From positions 1 to 33,258 of the forward strand of contig CAJFIN010000011.1 of the NCBI GenBank assembly GCA_904381335.1: DNA of 33,258 nt. Reading direction: 5' to 3'. The position numbers and the translations under genes are program-made. The DNA is from Candidatus Neoanaerotignum galli (lineage in GTDB: Bacteria; Bacillota; Clostridia; Lachnospirales; Anaerotignaceae). Below the pieces are notes generated by a model. It had not been told where the DNA came from and did no database searches. It saw nothing but the letters and a program-made list of their open reading frames with translations. This document shows, piece after piece, positions 8,060 to 15,684 of this stretch. Positions within the stretch are counted from its first letter, which is position 1. Each line of letters opens with the position of its first letter.

Positions 8060-8105
8060 ATTGCAATTTTTCTTTATGAATGGTAAGATGGTAGGAAATT
8101 GCAAT
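8060..8105. promoter_or_regulatory. Perfect 10-bp inverted repeat at the metA promoter
   Basis: ATTGCAATTT (8060-8069) and AAATTGCAAT (8096-8105) are exact inverted copies separated by 26 bases. One arm covers the proposed -35 box and the other the expected start point, so it may be a two-site operator. As RNA it would need transcription from further upstream. Confidence 0.55.
8061..8089 (+). promoter_or_regulatory. Probable promoter of metA
   Basis: TTGCAA (8061-8066), a 17-base spacer and TAAGAT (8084-8089), each 4 of 6 to consensus. No SAM-responsive (S-box) or T-box leader is visible before metA. Confidence 0.5.
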
Positions 8106-8142
8106 GAAAGACCTGAAAGAACAGACAGAAAGGAAGAAGAGT

Positions 8143-9081
8143 ATGCCAATCAAATTGCCAAAGCATCTGCCAGCACAGGACGTGTTAGCCAAAGAAGGCA
8201 TATTTGTTATGGATGAGGACAGGGCGTTTCATCAAGATATCCGCCCGCTGCGGATTGCCATATTAAATTTGATGCCATTAAAAGAAGTGACTGAAGTGCA
8301 GCTGCTGCGGTTATTGGGGAATACGCCGCTGCAAATTGAAATTACCCTGCTGGCCCCGGCGCATCATGATCCGAAAAATACATCACCGGAACATATGAAA
8401 AGTTTTTATCATGTGTTTGAGGAAGTGCGGGATCAAAATTTCGATGGCATGATTATCACAGGTGCACCCATTGAATTATTTGAGTTTGAAGAAGTGGATT
8501 TTTGGGACGAACTGACAGAAATAATGCAATGGAGCAAAACCCATGTGACCAGCACCATGCATATCTGTTGGGGTGCCCAAGCAGGATTATACTATCATTA
8601 TGGCATCCCGAAACATATTTTGGATCAAAAGGTGTTTGGTGTGTTCCCTCACTATACCAATGATTATGGAGATAAACTCTTAAAAGGGTTTGACGATATT
8701 TTTTATGTGCCTCATTCCCGGCGGACGGAGGTGCGGATGGAGGATATTGCCAAAAATCCGAAAGTGGTGGTGTTATCTGCCAGCGAAGAATCCGGTGTGT
8801 ATATTGCTATAGCAAAGCATGGGAAGCAAATCTTTGTGATGGGACATTCCGAATATGACCGTTTAACACTGAAAACGGAATATGAGCGGGATTTGGCCAA
8901 GGGATTAAAGATTGATGTACCAAAACATTATTTTGAGGATGATGATCCCACGAAACGGCCATTGATGCGTTGGCGCAGCCATTCTAACTTGCTTTTTAGC
9001 AATTGGCTGAACTATTATGTATATCAAGAAACGCCTTATGACGTGACGCAGATTTCAAATGAGCAAACCCTAAAGCCATAA
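8143..9081 (+). CDS. metA: Homoserine O-acyltransferase MetA (probably acetyl-CoA dependent)
   Basis: MetA activates homoserine by O-acylation, the first committed step to methionine. The start at 8143 gives 312 residues and the family's standard opening ([10 protein letters not shown]); AGGAAG precedes it. The in-frame ATG at 8104 lies inside the promoter dyad and is rejected. Catalytic residues fall at the expected positions: nucleophile C142 ([12 protein letters not shown]), H235 and E237 (MGHSEYD). Residue 111 is Glu (TGAPIEL), where the succinyl-CoA-using E. coli enzyme has Gly. Published work on this family ties Glu111 to acetyl-CoA use, so I predict O-acetylhomoserine as product despite the common name homoserine O-succinyltransferase. 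It is a single-gene unit. Confidence 0.95.
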   Translation: MPIKLPKHLPAQDVLAKEGIFVMDEDRAFHQDIRPLRIAILNLMPLKEVTEVQLLRLLGNTPLQIEITLLAPAHHDPKNTSPEHMKSFYHVFEEVRDQNFDGMIITGAPIELFEFEEVDFWDELTEIMQWSKTHVTSTMHICWGAQAGLYYHYGIPKHILDQKVFGVFPHYTNDYGDKLLKGFDDIFYVPHSRRTEVRMEDIAKNPKVVVLSASEESGVYIAIAKHGKQIFVMGHSEYDRLTLKTEYERDLAKGLKIDVPKHYFEDDDPTKRPLMRWRSHSNLLFSNWLNYYVYQETPYDVTQISNEQTLKP

Positions 9082-9103
9082 GATGTATAACATCGGCACA
9101 GCC

Positions 9104-9132
9104 TTGCAAGACAAAAGGCCTTGTGATATAAT
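9104..9132 (+). promoter_or_regulatory. SigA-type promoter of the ABC uptake operon
   Basis: TTGCAA (9104-9109), a 17-base spacer and a perfect TATAAT (9127-9132). Predicted transcription start is near 9139, leaving a ~78-base leader before the ATG at 9217. Confidence 0.82.
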
Positions 9133-9161
9133 GCTAGGGAAAAACAAGTTTTGGTAAGAGT

Positions 9162-9198
9162 CATCATTCCGGTAAATACCGGCGGGGATGATGCCCCG
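9162..9198 (+). promoter_or_regulatory. Structured leader with mutually exclusive hairpins
   Basis: Three helices can form. CATCAT (9162-9167) pairs with ATGATG (9188-9193) and encloses CCGGT (9169-9173) paired with ACCGG (9178-9182). Alternatively CGGGG (9183-9187) pairs with CCCCG (9194-9198), using ATGATG as its loop, so it excludes the outer helix. The second form ends two bases before the AAGGAGAGG ribosome site. This is the geometry of a translation-control element, but it matches no riboswitch I recognise. Confidence 0.4.
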
Positions 9199-9216
9199 GA
9201 AAAGGAGAGGATCCAA

Positions 9217-10365
9217 ATGATAAAACGAAAAGGCTTAGCGTTGCTATTGATGATGGGGTTAATCCTGTCTTTGTTAAGTGGCTGTTCATCTTCTACTGAG
9301 GAGGCGAGTGATAGTAACGCCTCTCAGCAAGAGTCGACCACAGAAACGTCTGAAAGTACAGAGGCATCAGACAGTGATCAAACCGGAGAAACCATTGAAA
9401 CGGCAACCACCAGTGATGGAGAAACGGTGAATGAACCGGTGCGTGCTCAGGAGGAAAAAGACCCGGCTTTGGCTATGCATATTGGCTTACTGAAGGGCCC
9501 AACGGGTATGGGCGCAGTGATGCTGATGAATGAATCAGACAACGGCTTTGTTTTTGGAAATTATGATTTTCAGCTTTATGACGCACCGGATGAGGTAACG
9601 GCCAAACTCATCAATGGTGAGCTGGATGTGGCTGCTGTGCCGGTAAATTTAGCCAGCACACTGTATAATAAAACCGATGGGGGCGTAAAGATTGCTGCCA
9701 TCAATACGTTAGGCACCATGTTCTTGGTGGAAAATGGAAATACCATTGAGTCCATGGAAGACCTGGACGGTAAAACTGTGATGCTGTCTGGTCAGGGGGC
9801 CGTGCCGGATTATGTGTTCCAATATTTGCTGCAGGAAAGCGGTGTGACAAATTGCACTGTGGAATATGCCACTAGTCATGCAGATTTAGCAAACCAGTTG
9901 GCTGCCGGTGAAGTGGATCTGGCGGTAATGCCTGAACCCTATGTGTCCATTGCCATGAGCAAAAATGCGGATTTGCGTATTGCTATTGATTTGGCGGAAG
10001 TATGGGATCAATATTCCTATGAAGACAGTACGGTGGACAATACTTTGCCGATGGGCTGCATTGTGGTGCGGACAGCATATCTGGACGAGCACGAAAAAGA
10101 ATTTAAAAAGTTTTTAGACGAATATGATAACTTTATCGATGAAGCGAAAAAAGATTATCATGCTGCTGCAGAAAAATGCGCAGAATATGGCATTGTGGCG
10201 GATGCGGCTGTGGCGGAAAAAGCCTATCCCAACTGCCATATCTGTTATATCGCTGGGCAAAAGATGACAATGATGGCGGATTATTTCTTGAATGTGATGT
10301 ATGATGAAAACCCGCAGTCCATTGGCGGTGCAGTACCAGAAAGTGATTTTTATTATAGCAGATAA
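9217..10365 (+). CDS. ABC transporter substrate-binding lipoprotein (NitT/TauT-like)
   Basis: This 382-residue lipoprotein captures the substrate for the transporter encoded downstream. The ATG at 9217 follows AAGGAGAGG and opens a lipoprotein signal with lipobox LLSGC (C23); the longer frame from 9151 would put the leader hairpins inside the coding region and is rejected. Residues ~24-80 are a Ser/Thr/Glu-rich tether. From ~84 on is a type-2 periplasmic-binding fold of the NMT1/SsuA group (HIGLLKGPTGMGA, ELDVAAVPVNLASTLYNK, GEVDLAVMPEPYVS). This group carries sulfonates, nitrate/cyanate, thiamine precursors and similar small molecules. No neighbour settles which. Confidence 0.9.
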   Translation: MIKRKGLALLLMMGLILSLLSGCSSSTEEASDSNASQQESTTETSESTEASDSDQTGETIETATTSDGETVNEPVRAQEEKDPALAMHIGLLKGPTGMGAVMLMNESDNGFVFGNYDFQLYDAPDEVTAKLINGELDVAAVPVNLASTLYNKTDGGVKIAAINTLGTMFLVENGNTIESMEDLDGKTVMLSGQGAVPDYVFQYLLQESGVTNCTVEYATSHADLANQLAAGEVDLAVMPEPYVSIAMSKNADLRIAIDLAEVWDQYSYEDSTVDNTLPMGCIVVRTAYLDEHEKEFKKFLDEYDNFIDEAKKDYHAAAEKCAEYGIVADAAVAEKAYPNCHICYIAGQKMTMMADYFLNVMYDENPQSIGGAVPESDFYYSR

Positions 10366-10366
10366 A

Positions 10367-10380
10367 CGGGAGTGGTCCCG
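10367..10380 (+). other. Small hairpin just after the substrate-binding gene
   Basis: CGGGA (10367-10371) and TCCCG (10376-10380) form a tight stem with loop GTGG, directly after the stop codon. It could protect the 3' end of the upstream coding segment. Confidence 0.5.
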
Positions 10381-10383
10381 TGG

Positions 10384-10430
10384 GGGAGCCCTTTGACGCG
10401 GTATAGCAGTCGAAATGGGCTCCCTTTTTT
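10384..10430 (+). terminator. Terminator-like hairpin inside the ABC operon
   Basis: A perfect 8-bp GC-rich stem, GGGAGCCC (10384-10391) with GGGCTCCC (10417-10424), is followed by six T (10425-10430). It sits between the binding-protein and permease genes and would let only part of transcription continue, giving more binding protein than membrane components. Confidence 0.78.
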
Positions 10431-10444
10431 GGGAGGAAGTGCCT

Positions 10445-11242
10445 ATGGCAAAACGGGGAAAAACGGGCCTTGTAAAGAAGATACTATTTGTCTTTTTTTG
10501 GCTTTTGATATGGCAGATAGCGTCTATGGCGGTGGGGTCGGAACTGCTGCTGCCTTCTCCATGGCAAACTCTGCAAGCCTTCGGAGGACTGATGATGCAG
10601 CAGTCGTTTTATTTCGATGTGGGGTGGAGTATGGCCCGTATCCTCGGCGGTTTTATTTTTGGCGCGGTAACAGGAATGCTTCTTGGACTGATAGGCTCCC
10701 GATGGACATGGGTCAAAGATCTTTGCGGCCCGATTTTGGCTTTGGCAAAATCTGTTCCAGTTGCGAGCTTTATCATTTTGGCAGTGCTTTGGATGCGCAG
10801 TGCCTTGGTGCCAGTCTTTATTGGTTTTCTCATTGTTTGGCCGATTGTGCAGGAAAATACGACTGCGGGGATTGCTTCAATTCCACGAGATTTACTAGAA
10901 ATGGCACAGGTATACCAGTTTGGGCCACTGAAAACATTTCGGGCTATTACGCTGCCCCATGTGCTGCCTTATCTCCACGGCGCCGCCAAAAGTGCCATAG
11001 GCCTGGGATTTAAATCAGCAGTGGCGGCAGAGGTCATTACCCGACCTGTCTATGCCATGGGCAGCCGCTTATATGAATCGAAGCTATATTTAGAGGTACC
11101 AGAGCTATTTGCCTGGACAATGGTGATTTTGCTATTAAGCGTGGGGACAGAAAAGATGTATGGCTTTTGGGTGTCTCATACGGCTTGGGCAAAAAGGGGG
11201 CTTTTGACCGGTGGAATTCATGAACGTAACGGCAGCGTATGA
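10445..11242 (+). CDS. ABC transporter permease (NitT/TauT-like)
   Basis: This 265-residue membrane component forms the substrate channel. The start at 10445 follows GGGAGGAAG; the upstream in-frame ATG at 10415 lies inside the terminator-like hairpin and is unlikely. There are about six hydrophobic segments. The EAA-loop signature for contact with the ATPase is clear (LEMAQVYQFGPLKTFRAITLP, near residues 142-162). The LPSPWQTLQAF stretch after the first membrane segment is typical of the SsuC/TauC/ThiX class. The 3' end overlaps the ATPase gene by 32 bases. Confidence 0.92.
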   Translation: MAKRGKTGLVKKILFVFFWLLIWQIASMAVGSELLLPSPWQTLQAFGGLMMQQSFYFDVGWSMARILGGFIFGAVTGMLLGLIGSRWTWVKDLCGPILALAKSVPVASFIILAVLWMRSALVPVFIGFLIVWPIVQENTTAGIASIPRDLLEMAQVYQFGPLKTFRAITLPHVLPYLHGAAKSAIGLGFKSAVAAEVITRPVYAMGSRLYESKLYLEVPELFAWTMVILLLSVGTEKMYGFWVSHTAWAKRGLLTGGIHERNGSV

Positions 11243-11870
11243 CCAAAAGGAAGTGCTTTCTGATTTTTCTTTACAAATAAAGCAAGGACAGATCACAGCA
11301 CTGCTTGGCCCTTCGGGCAGCGGTAAAACAACAGTGCTGCGACTTTTTGCTGGCCTGCTGAAACCAAAATCTGGCCATGTGGTGCGTCCGGAGAAATGTG
11401 CAGTGGTTTTTCAGGAGGATCGGCTGCTGCCCTATGCTACCTTGCGGGAAAACTGGGCATTGGTAACATCGGATCAGCAATGGATGGAAAAAACAGCAGC
11501 TCTTTTGGGGCTTGGAGATTGGATGGATCAGCTCATCAGCACTTTTAGCGGCGGCATGAAGCGCCGGGCAGCACTGGGTAGGGCGCTTTGTTTTCCCTCA
11601 GACGTTTTTTTGCTGGATGAGCCATTAACAGGAATAGATCCGGTGCAAAAACAGCAGCTGTTACAGGTGCTCCAAACAGCGTTTACCGGCAAAACTGTCC
11701 TTTGGATTACCCATGACGCCAGAGAGGCTTTGGCCATTGCACAGCAGATCATTGTGGTGGGCGGCTCGCCCATGCAGATCAGGGCGCAAAGGGAGATTTG
11801 CCCTGACTCCCTTTCTTTTCAGCAAGAACAGGACGCTTTGAGGTGGATTGACCAGGCGCTGGCCAACTGA
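11211..11870 (+). CDS. ABC transporter ATP-binding protein (NitT/TauT-like)
   Basis: This 219-residue ATPase powers the transporter formed with the two preceding genes. The GTG at 11211 is chosen because AAAAAGGGGG ends ten bases upstream, whereas the in-frame ATG at 11220 would be 19 bases away. Motifs are Walker A GPSGSGKT (33-40), Q-loop VVFQEDRLLPY, signature FSGGMKRR (112-119), Walker B VFLLDEP (132-138) and H168 in ITHD. It is shorter than most SsuB/TauB proteins but has every ATPase motif. The operon ends here with no strong terminator in the 45 bases before the next gene, so read-through into the ABC-F gene is possible. Confidence 0.93.
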   Translation: MEFMNVTAAYDQKEVLSDFSLQIKQGQITALLGPSGSGKTTVLRLFAGLLKPKSGHVVRPEKCAVVFQEDRLLPYATLRENWALVTSDQQWMEKTAALLGLGDWMDQLISTFSGGMKRRAALGRALCFPSDVFLLDEPLTGIDPVQKQQLLQVLQTAFTGKTVLWITHDAREALAIAQQIIVVGGSPMQIRAQREICPDSLSFQQEQDALRWIDQALAN

Positions 11871-11915
11871 AAGCACATCCGCCACCATAGGAAGATAGAA
11901 GGAGAGAACAACACC

Positions 11916-13694
11916 ATGCTTATTGCGGCAGAACATGTATATCAAAATTATGGCAGAAAAGAATTAATCAAAGATGGGTCTTTTTATCTCAATGACGGAG
12001 AAAAAGTGGGACTGATTGGCGTCAATGGCGCTGGAAAAAGCACGCTGCTTCGTATCTTAGCAGGCCAGGAAGAGCCAGACCAAGGAGAAATCTTCCGTCA
12101 GCCAGGGCTGCGCATTGGGTTTTTGGCTCAAAATCCACCCTATGACCCATCGTTGACGGTGATGGAAGAAATGGAGCGTCAGGCGCCGGATGCCGCAGAC
12201 TATCAACGGCGGAGTATGTTGTTTCGGCTGGGTATCGAAACTGTGGAACAAAAGATGCAGACCCTCTCCGGCGGTCAGCGAAAGCGTGTGGCTTTGGCCG
12301 CAGTACTATTACAGGAAAACGACCTGTTGATTCTCGATGAACCCACCAACCACTTAGACAGCTTTATGGTAGAATGGCTAGAAGGGTATTTAAAAGATTT
12401 TACGGGCGGATTGATCTTAATTACCCATGATCGGTATTTTTTGGAAAATGTAACCAACCGTATTGTGGAATTAGATCGAGGAACCCTTTATCCCTATGCG
12501 GGTAATTACGAGACCTTTTTGACGCTTAAAGCCCAGCGGGAAGAAATGGCCTGGGCCACGGAGCGAAAGCGCCAAGCCATTTTGAAAAAGGAATTGGCTT
12601 GGGTGATGCGGGGCGCTAGAGCTCGCTCCACAAAGGCTAAAGGAAGGCTGGAGCGGTATGAGGAGCTGAAAAACCGTCAGGCACCGCAGCAAAAGGAAGT
12701 GATGCAAACATTTTCCGCAGCCAGCCGTTTGGGGAAAAAGACGGTGGCGTTGGAGGATGTATCCAAAGCATATGATGGTCATGTGGTGGTTAACCACTTT
12801 TCTTATCGGGTGGGCCGAGAGGACCGCATTGGCATTGTGGGAAAAAACGGTGTTGGAAAAAGCACCTTGCTTGGATTATTTGCGGGACAAGTGACGCCTG
12901 ATAGCGGGCAAGTGGAACGAGGCGAGACGGTGCGTATCGGTTATTTCACTCAGGAGAGCCATCAGTTACCGATGCAAGAGCGGGTGATAGATTACCTGAG
13001 GGACATAAATGACCGCATCGAAACAAAAGAAGGCACGTTTACTGCCAGTCAGCTGTTGGAGCGGTTTCTTTTTACACCAGAACTGCAATATGGCCATATT
13101 GGTGATTTAAGCGGTGGGGAAAAGCGCCGGTTAACCTTACTTTCGATCCTGATTCAGGCGCCGAACATCCTATTGCTGGATGAACCAACCAATGATCTGG
13201 ATGTGGAGACGCTCTCTATTTTAGAAGATTATTTGGACGCTTTCCCTGGTGCTGTATTGGCAGTGAGTCATGATCGGTATTTTTTAGATAAAATGGCATC
13301 GTTTATTTTTGAGGTGGCTGAAGGGGGAATCGTGACCCCCTATGTGGGAAATTATTCGGATTATCGGGAGAAAGTGCCTCAAAAGGTGGTTGAGCCCAGC
13401 GAAAAAGAAGAAAAGAAACCGGAGGGCCATCGTCGGGAACGGGCACTGAAGTTTACCTATAAAGAACAGCGGGAATATAATTGCATTGGCGAAGAAATTG
13501 AAGGGCTAGAAGGAAAAATTGCTGCGCTGGAAGATGAAATGGCCACTTGTCAGAGCGATTATGTGGCTTTAGAGGAATTGAGCGCGCAGAAGGAAGCATT
13601 GGAGACGCAATTACAGGAAAAAATGGATCGATGGGTCTATTTGGAAGAATTGGCAGAAAAAATTGCGGCACAAAAAAGGGGGACGAAAGTATGA
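11916..13694 (+). CDS. ABC-F family ATPase, Uup/YfmR type
   Basis: This 592-residue cytoplasmic protein has two ABC ATPase domains and no membrane part, the mark of ABC-F proteins, which act on ribosomes. First domain: Walker A GVNGAGKS (35-42), signature LSGGQRKR, Walker B LLILDEPTNHLD. A basic linker follows (~205-255). Second domain: Walker A GKNGVGKS, signature LSGGEKRR, LLLDEPTNDLD. The C-terminal ~75 residues are a coiled coil opening with FTYKEQREYN, as in Uup and Bacillus YfmR, which help ribosomes through difficult sequences. An antibiotic-resistance role is less likely given this tail. AGAAGGAGAG precedes the ATG. The stop overlaps the next start as ATGA. Confidence 0.92.
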   Translation: MLIAAEHVYQNYGRKELIKDGSFYLNDGEKVGLIGVNGAGKSTLLRILAGQEEPDQGEIFRQPGLRIGFLAQNPPYDPSLTVMEEMERQAPDAADYQRRSMLFRLGIETVEQKMQTLSGGQRKRVALAAVLLQENDLLILDEPTNHLDSFMVEWLEGYLKDFTGGLILITHDRYFLENVTNRIVELDRGTLYPYAGNYETFLTLKAQREEMAWATERKRQAILKKELAWVMRGARARSTKAKGRLERYEELKNRQAPQQKEVMQTFSAASRLGKKTVALEDVSKAYDGHVVVNHFSYRVGREDRIGIVGKNGVGKSTLLGLFAGQVTPDSGQVERGETVRIGYFTQESHQLPMQERVIDYLRDINDRIETKEGTFTASQLLERFLFTPELQYGHIGDLSGGEKRRLTLLSILIQAPNILLLDEPTNDLDVETLSILEDYLDAFPGAVLAVSHDRYFLDKMASFIFEVAEGGIVTPYVGNYSDYREKVPQKVVEPSEKEEKKPEGHRRERALKFTYKEQREYNCIGEEIEGLEGKIAALEDEMATCQSDYVALEELSAQKEALETQLQEKMDRWVYLEELAEKIAAQKRGTKV

Positions 13695-14626
13695 GAGTTC
13701 AATTAAAGGATTTATTGCAAAAGCGGGGAAAACTGATTGTCGATGGCGCCATGGCCACAGAATTGGAAAAAATGGGGTTGGATCTAAACGACAGCTTATG
13801 GAGCGCAAAAGTTTTGGCAGAGGATCCAGAAAAGATCATTGCTGTGCACGAAAGTTATTTTGTGGCTGGAGCAGACATTGGTATTTCTGCCAGCTATCAG
13901 GCCACCATTGCTGGCTTTATGGAGAAAGGATATAGCAAAGACCAGGCAGAATCGTTTATTCGCCGCTCCGTGGAGCTATTAAAAACGGCGCGGGATCAGT
14001 GGTGGGAAAAGGAAGGGAAGGCTTCTGGACGGCCTTATCCGATGGCAGCTGCCGCTGTGGGCCCTTACGGCGCTTATCTGGCCGATGGCAGCGAATACCG
14101 CGGCCACTACAATGTGTCTAGAGAGACTTTGCGGACGTTTCATCAGCAGCGTATGGAACTGTTGTGGGAGGCAGGGGCAGATATTTTGGCCATTGAAACG
14201 CTGCCTTCGCTAGAAGAAGCAGTGCTTTGTGCTACTTTGGCCCAGGAGATGGGGATGGCCTGCTGGATCAGCTTTAGCTGTAAGGATGAGGGCCATATTT
14301 GCGAAGGTACACCGGTGGAAGAATGTGTTCGGGCACTGGAAGGCATTGATGCGGTTCAGGCTGTTGGCTTAAACTGTACGGCGCCGCATTTTGTGGAAAG
14401 CCTCATCAAAAAGATGGTTTCTGCTACCACAAAGCCCATTGTAGTTTATCCAAATAGCGGAGAAAGCTACGATGCTGTGACAAAGACTTGGCATGGCAGC
14501 GCCGATGGTATGACATATGGCCAGTATGCCGCCCTTTGGGATCGGGCTGGCGCCAGCATCATTGGCGGTTGCTGCCGCACCACACCGGCAGATATTCGGC
14601 AGGTGTATGAATATTTGCATAAGTAA
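13691..14626 (+). CDS. mmuM: Homocysteine S-methyltransferase
   Basis: This 311-residue enzyme transfers a methyl group, classically from S-methylmethionine, to homocysteine to make methionine. It has the standard opening (LIVDGAMATELEKMG) and the three zinc-binding cysteines: C229 in VGLNCTAP and C294/C295 in GGCCRTTP. The length matches MmuM and there is no cobalamin or folate domain, which separates it from MetH. The start at 13691 overlaps the ABC-F stop by four bases and uses AAGGGGG as ribosome site; the longer frame from 13547 is internal to the ABC-F gene. A strong terminator follows. With metA nearby it points to methionine supply, though the two are on separate transcripts. Confidence 0.93.
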   Translation: MRVQLKDLLQKRGKLIVDGAMATELEKMGLDLNDSLWSAKVLAEDPEKIIAVHESYFVAGADIGISASYQATIAGFMEKGYSKDQAESFIRRSVELLKTARDQWWEKEGKASGRPYPMAAAAVGPYGAYLADGSEYRGHYNVSRETLRTFHQQRMELLWEAGADILAIETLPSLEEAVLCATLAQEMGMACWISFSCKDEGHICEGTPVEECVRALEGIDAVQAVGLNCTAPHFVESLIKKMVSATTKPIVVYPNSGESYDAVTKTWHGSADGMTYGQYAALWDRAGASIIGGCCRTTPADIRQVYEYLHK

Positions 14627-14653
14627 GCAAAAAAGAAATTTCGGCAAACCTAG

Positions 14654-14702
14654 AAAAACCGGGGCTTTGAAACGATTTTGTTTCAGGGTTTCCGGTTTTT
14701 TT
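14654..14702 (+). terminator. Intrinsic terminator after mmuM
   Basis: An outer AAAAACCGG/CCGGTTTTT stem encloses an inner CTTTGAAAC/GTTTCAGGG stem (two G-U pairs) with loop GATTTT, and a T-run ends at 14702. Confidence 0.88.
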
Positions 14703-14724
14703 CATCAAAGAATGTATAAAATAT

Positions 14725-14752
14725 TTGCAAGGGGTGAAAAAACTGGTATAAT
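14725..14752 (+). promoter_or_regulatory. Extended -10 promoter before asp23/nusB
   Basis: TTGCAA (14725-14730), a 16-base spacer and a perfect TATAAT (14747-14752) with the extended TGG just before it. It probably drives the Asp23 gene and the long housekeeping run. Confidence 0.82.
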
Positions 14753-14825
14753 GAGTAAAAAGGATCGAATCTGGCCAAGCCGGATCGTTCCCGTTTTTGA
14801 AGATAGATTAAAGGAGGAAAAGCGG

Positions 14826-15209
14826 ATGTCAGAATACACCGAGAATAAAGTGGGACAAATCCAAATTGCTGATGAAGTGATCGCCATCATCGCAGCCACA
14901 GCAGCAGGTGAGGTGGAAGGTGTTGTAACCAGCGCAACAGTAAGCAATGAGTCTTTTGTGGGACGGTTTGGCAAGAAAAATTTGGCCAAGGGCGTGAAAG
15001 TTTCCATTGAAGAAGGTGAGGCTACCATCGAGATCTCCATTGCGGTAAAAATGGGCATCCATATCCTGCAGGCAGCAAAAGAGGTGCAAACAAAAGTAAA
15101 AGACGCCGTGGAAACAATGACGGGGCTGCATGTTTCGGCAGTAAATGTCAATATTGACGCTGTTTTGGTGGAAAAGGTACGCCATACCAAAGAGGAAGAA
15201 GAAGCATAA
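14826..15209 (+). CDS. Asp23/Gls24 family protein (YqhY-like)
   Basis: This 127-residue protein is of the alkaline-shock (Asp23/Gls24) family. The ATG at 14826 follows AAAGGAGG; earlier in-frame starts lie upstream of the promoter. Family hallmarks are a short N-terminal helix, then VIAIIAATAAGEVEGV, then alternating beta segments (KGVKVSIEEGEATIEISIAV) and the C-terminal VSAVNVNIDAV. In Bacillota this gene (yqhY) lies just before nusB, as here. YqhY is linked by genetics to fatty-acid synthesis control in Bacillus, but the molecular role is unresolved. A hairpin separates it from nusB. Confidence 0.92.
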   Translation: MSEYTENKVGQIQIADEVIAIIAATAAGEVEGVVTSATVSNESFVGRFGKKNLAKGVKVSIEEGEATIEISIAVKMGIHILQAAKEVQTKVKDAVETMTGLHVSAVNVNIDAVLVEKVRHTKEEEEA

Positions 15210-15225
15210 ACCGGCGTCTTATGGG

Positions 15226-15248
15226 AACCCCTGCCTTTTGCGGGGGTT
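15226..15248 (+). other. GC-rich hairpin between asp23 and nusB
   Basis: AACCCCTGC (15226-15234) pairs with GCGGGGGTT (15240-15248), one G-U pair, loop CTTTT. Only a few T follow, so it is a weak terminator or processing site within the operon rather than a full stop. Confidence 0.6.
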
Positions 15249-15279
15249 TCAATATAAATGAGCATCAGGAGGGAAAAAG

Positions 15280-15684
15280 ATGAGCAGAACGAAGGGGCGG
15301 CTTTGCGCCTTTCATTTGCTATATCAATACGGGTTTAATGCTCCGGAGGAAACAGAAGAGATGATTTCCCTTTATTTTCAGGAGCACCCAGAGGTGAGTG
15401 AACAAGAGCGGGCTTTTGCAGAAAAGCGATTTCGGGGCACACTGGCGCATTTGCCGCAGATTGATGAGCGGCTTTCCGGCTGTGCGAAGGGATGGAGTAT
15501 CAATCGGATGAATCGGGTGGACTTGGCCATTTTGCGCCTGGCCGTTTATGAATTGTGTTATGAAACACAGGATGTTCCGGCTGGGGTAGCCATCAACGAA
15601 GCGGTAGAGCTGGCAAAGCGCTTTAGTTCGGATAAAGCGCCCTCTTTTATTAATGGCGTTTTGGGAGCGATGGTGCGGCAATGA
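15280..15684 (+). CDS. nusB: Transcription antitermination factor NusB
   Basis: NusB (134 residues) binds boxA RNA with S10 (NusE) and supports processive transcription of rRNA operons. It shows the all-helical family pattern: RLCAFHLLYQYGF at the start, INRMNRVDLAILRLAVYEL in the centre and VAINEAVELAKRFSSDKAPSFINGVLGAM at the end. The ribosome site CAGGAGGG precedes the ATG. The last four bases (ATGA) overlap the xseA start, so translation of the two is coupled. In Bacillus folD lies between nusB and xseA; it is absent here. Confidence 0.96.
   Translation: MSRTKGRLCAFHLLYQYGFNAPEETEEMISLYFQEHPEVSEQERAFAEKRFRGTLAHLPQIDERLSGCAKGWSINRMNRVDLAILRLAVYELCYETQDVPAGVAINEAVELAKRFSSDKAPSFINGVLGAMVRQ

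Noticed and set aside
8002..8142. S-box or T-box leader before metA
   Set aside because: No room for the S-box fold, no T-box sequence and no terminator before the gene.
9139..9216. TPP riboswitch before the ABC operon
   Set aside because: The conserved CUGAGA and ACCUGAUCUGG elements are absent and the leader is too short.
9151..9216. Longer N-terminus for the substrate-binding protein
   Set aside because: It would place a charged 22-residue stretch before a clear lipoprotein signal and ignore the well-placed AAGGAGAGG site.
11916..13694. Antibiotic-resistance ABC-F (Vga/Lsa/Msr type)
   Set aside because: The C-terminal coiled coil with FTYKEQREYN points to the Uup/YfmR housekeeping group, and no drug-resistance context is present.
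14705..15265. 186-residue minus-strand frame opposite the Asp23 gene
   Set aside because: It is fully antisense to a well-supported family gene and its Ser/Thr/Ala-rich composition is the mirror of that coding sequence.
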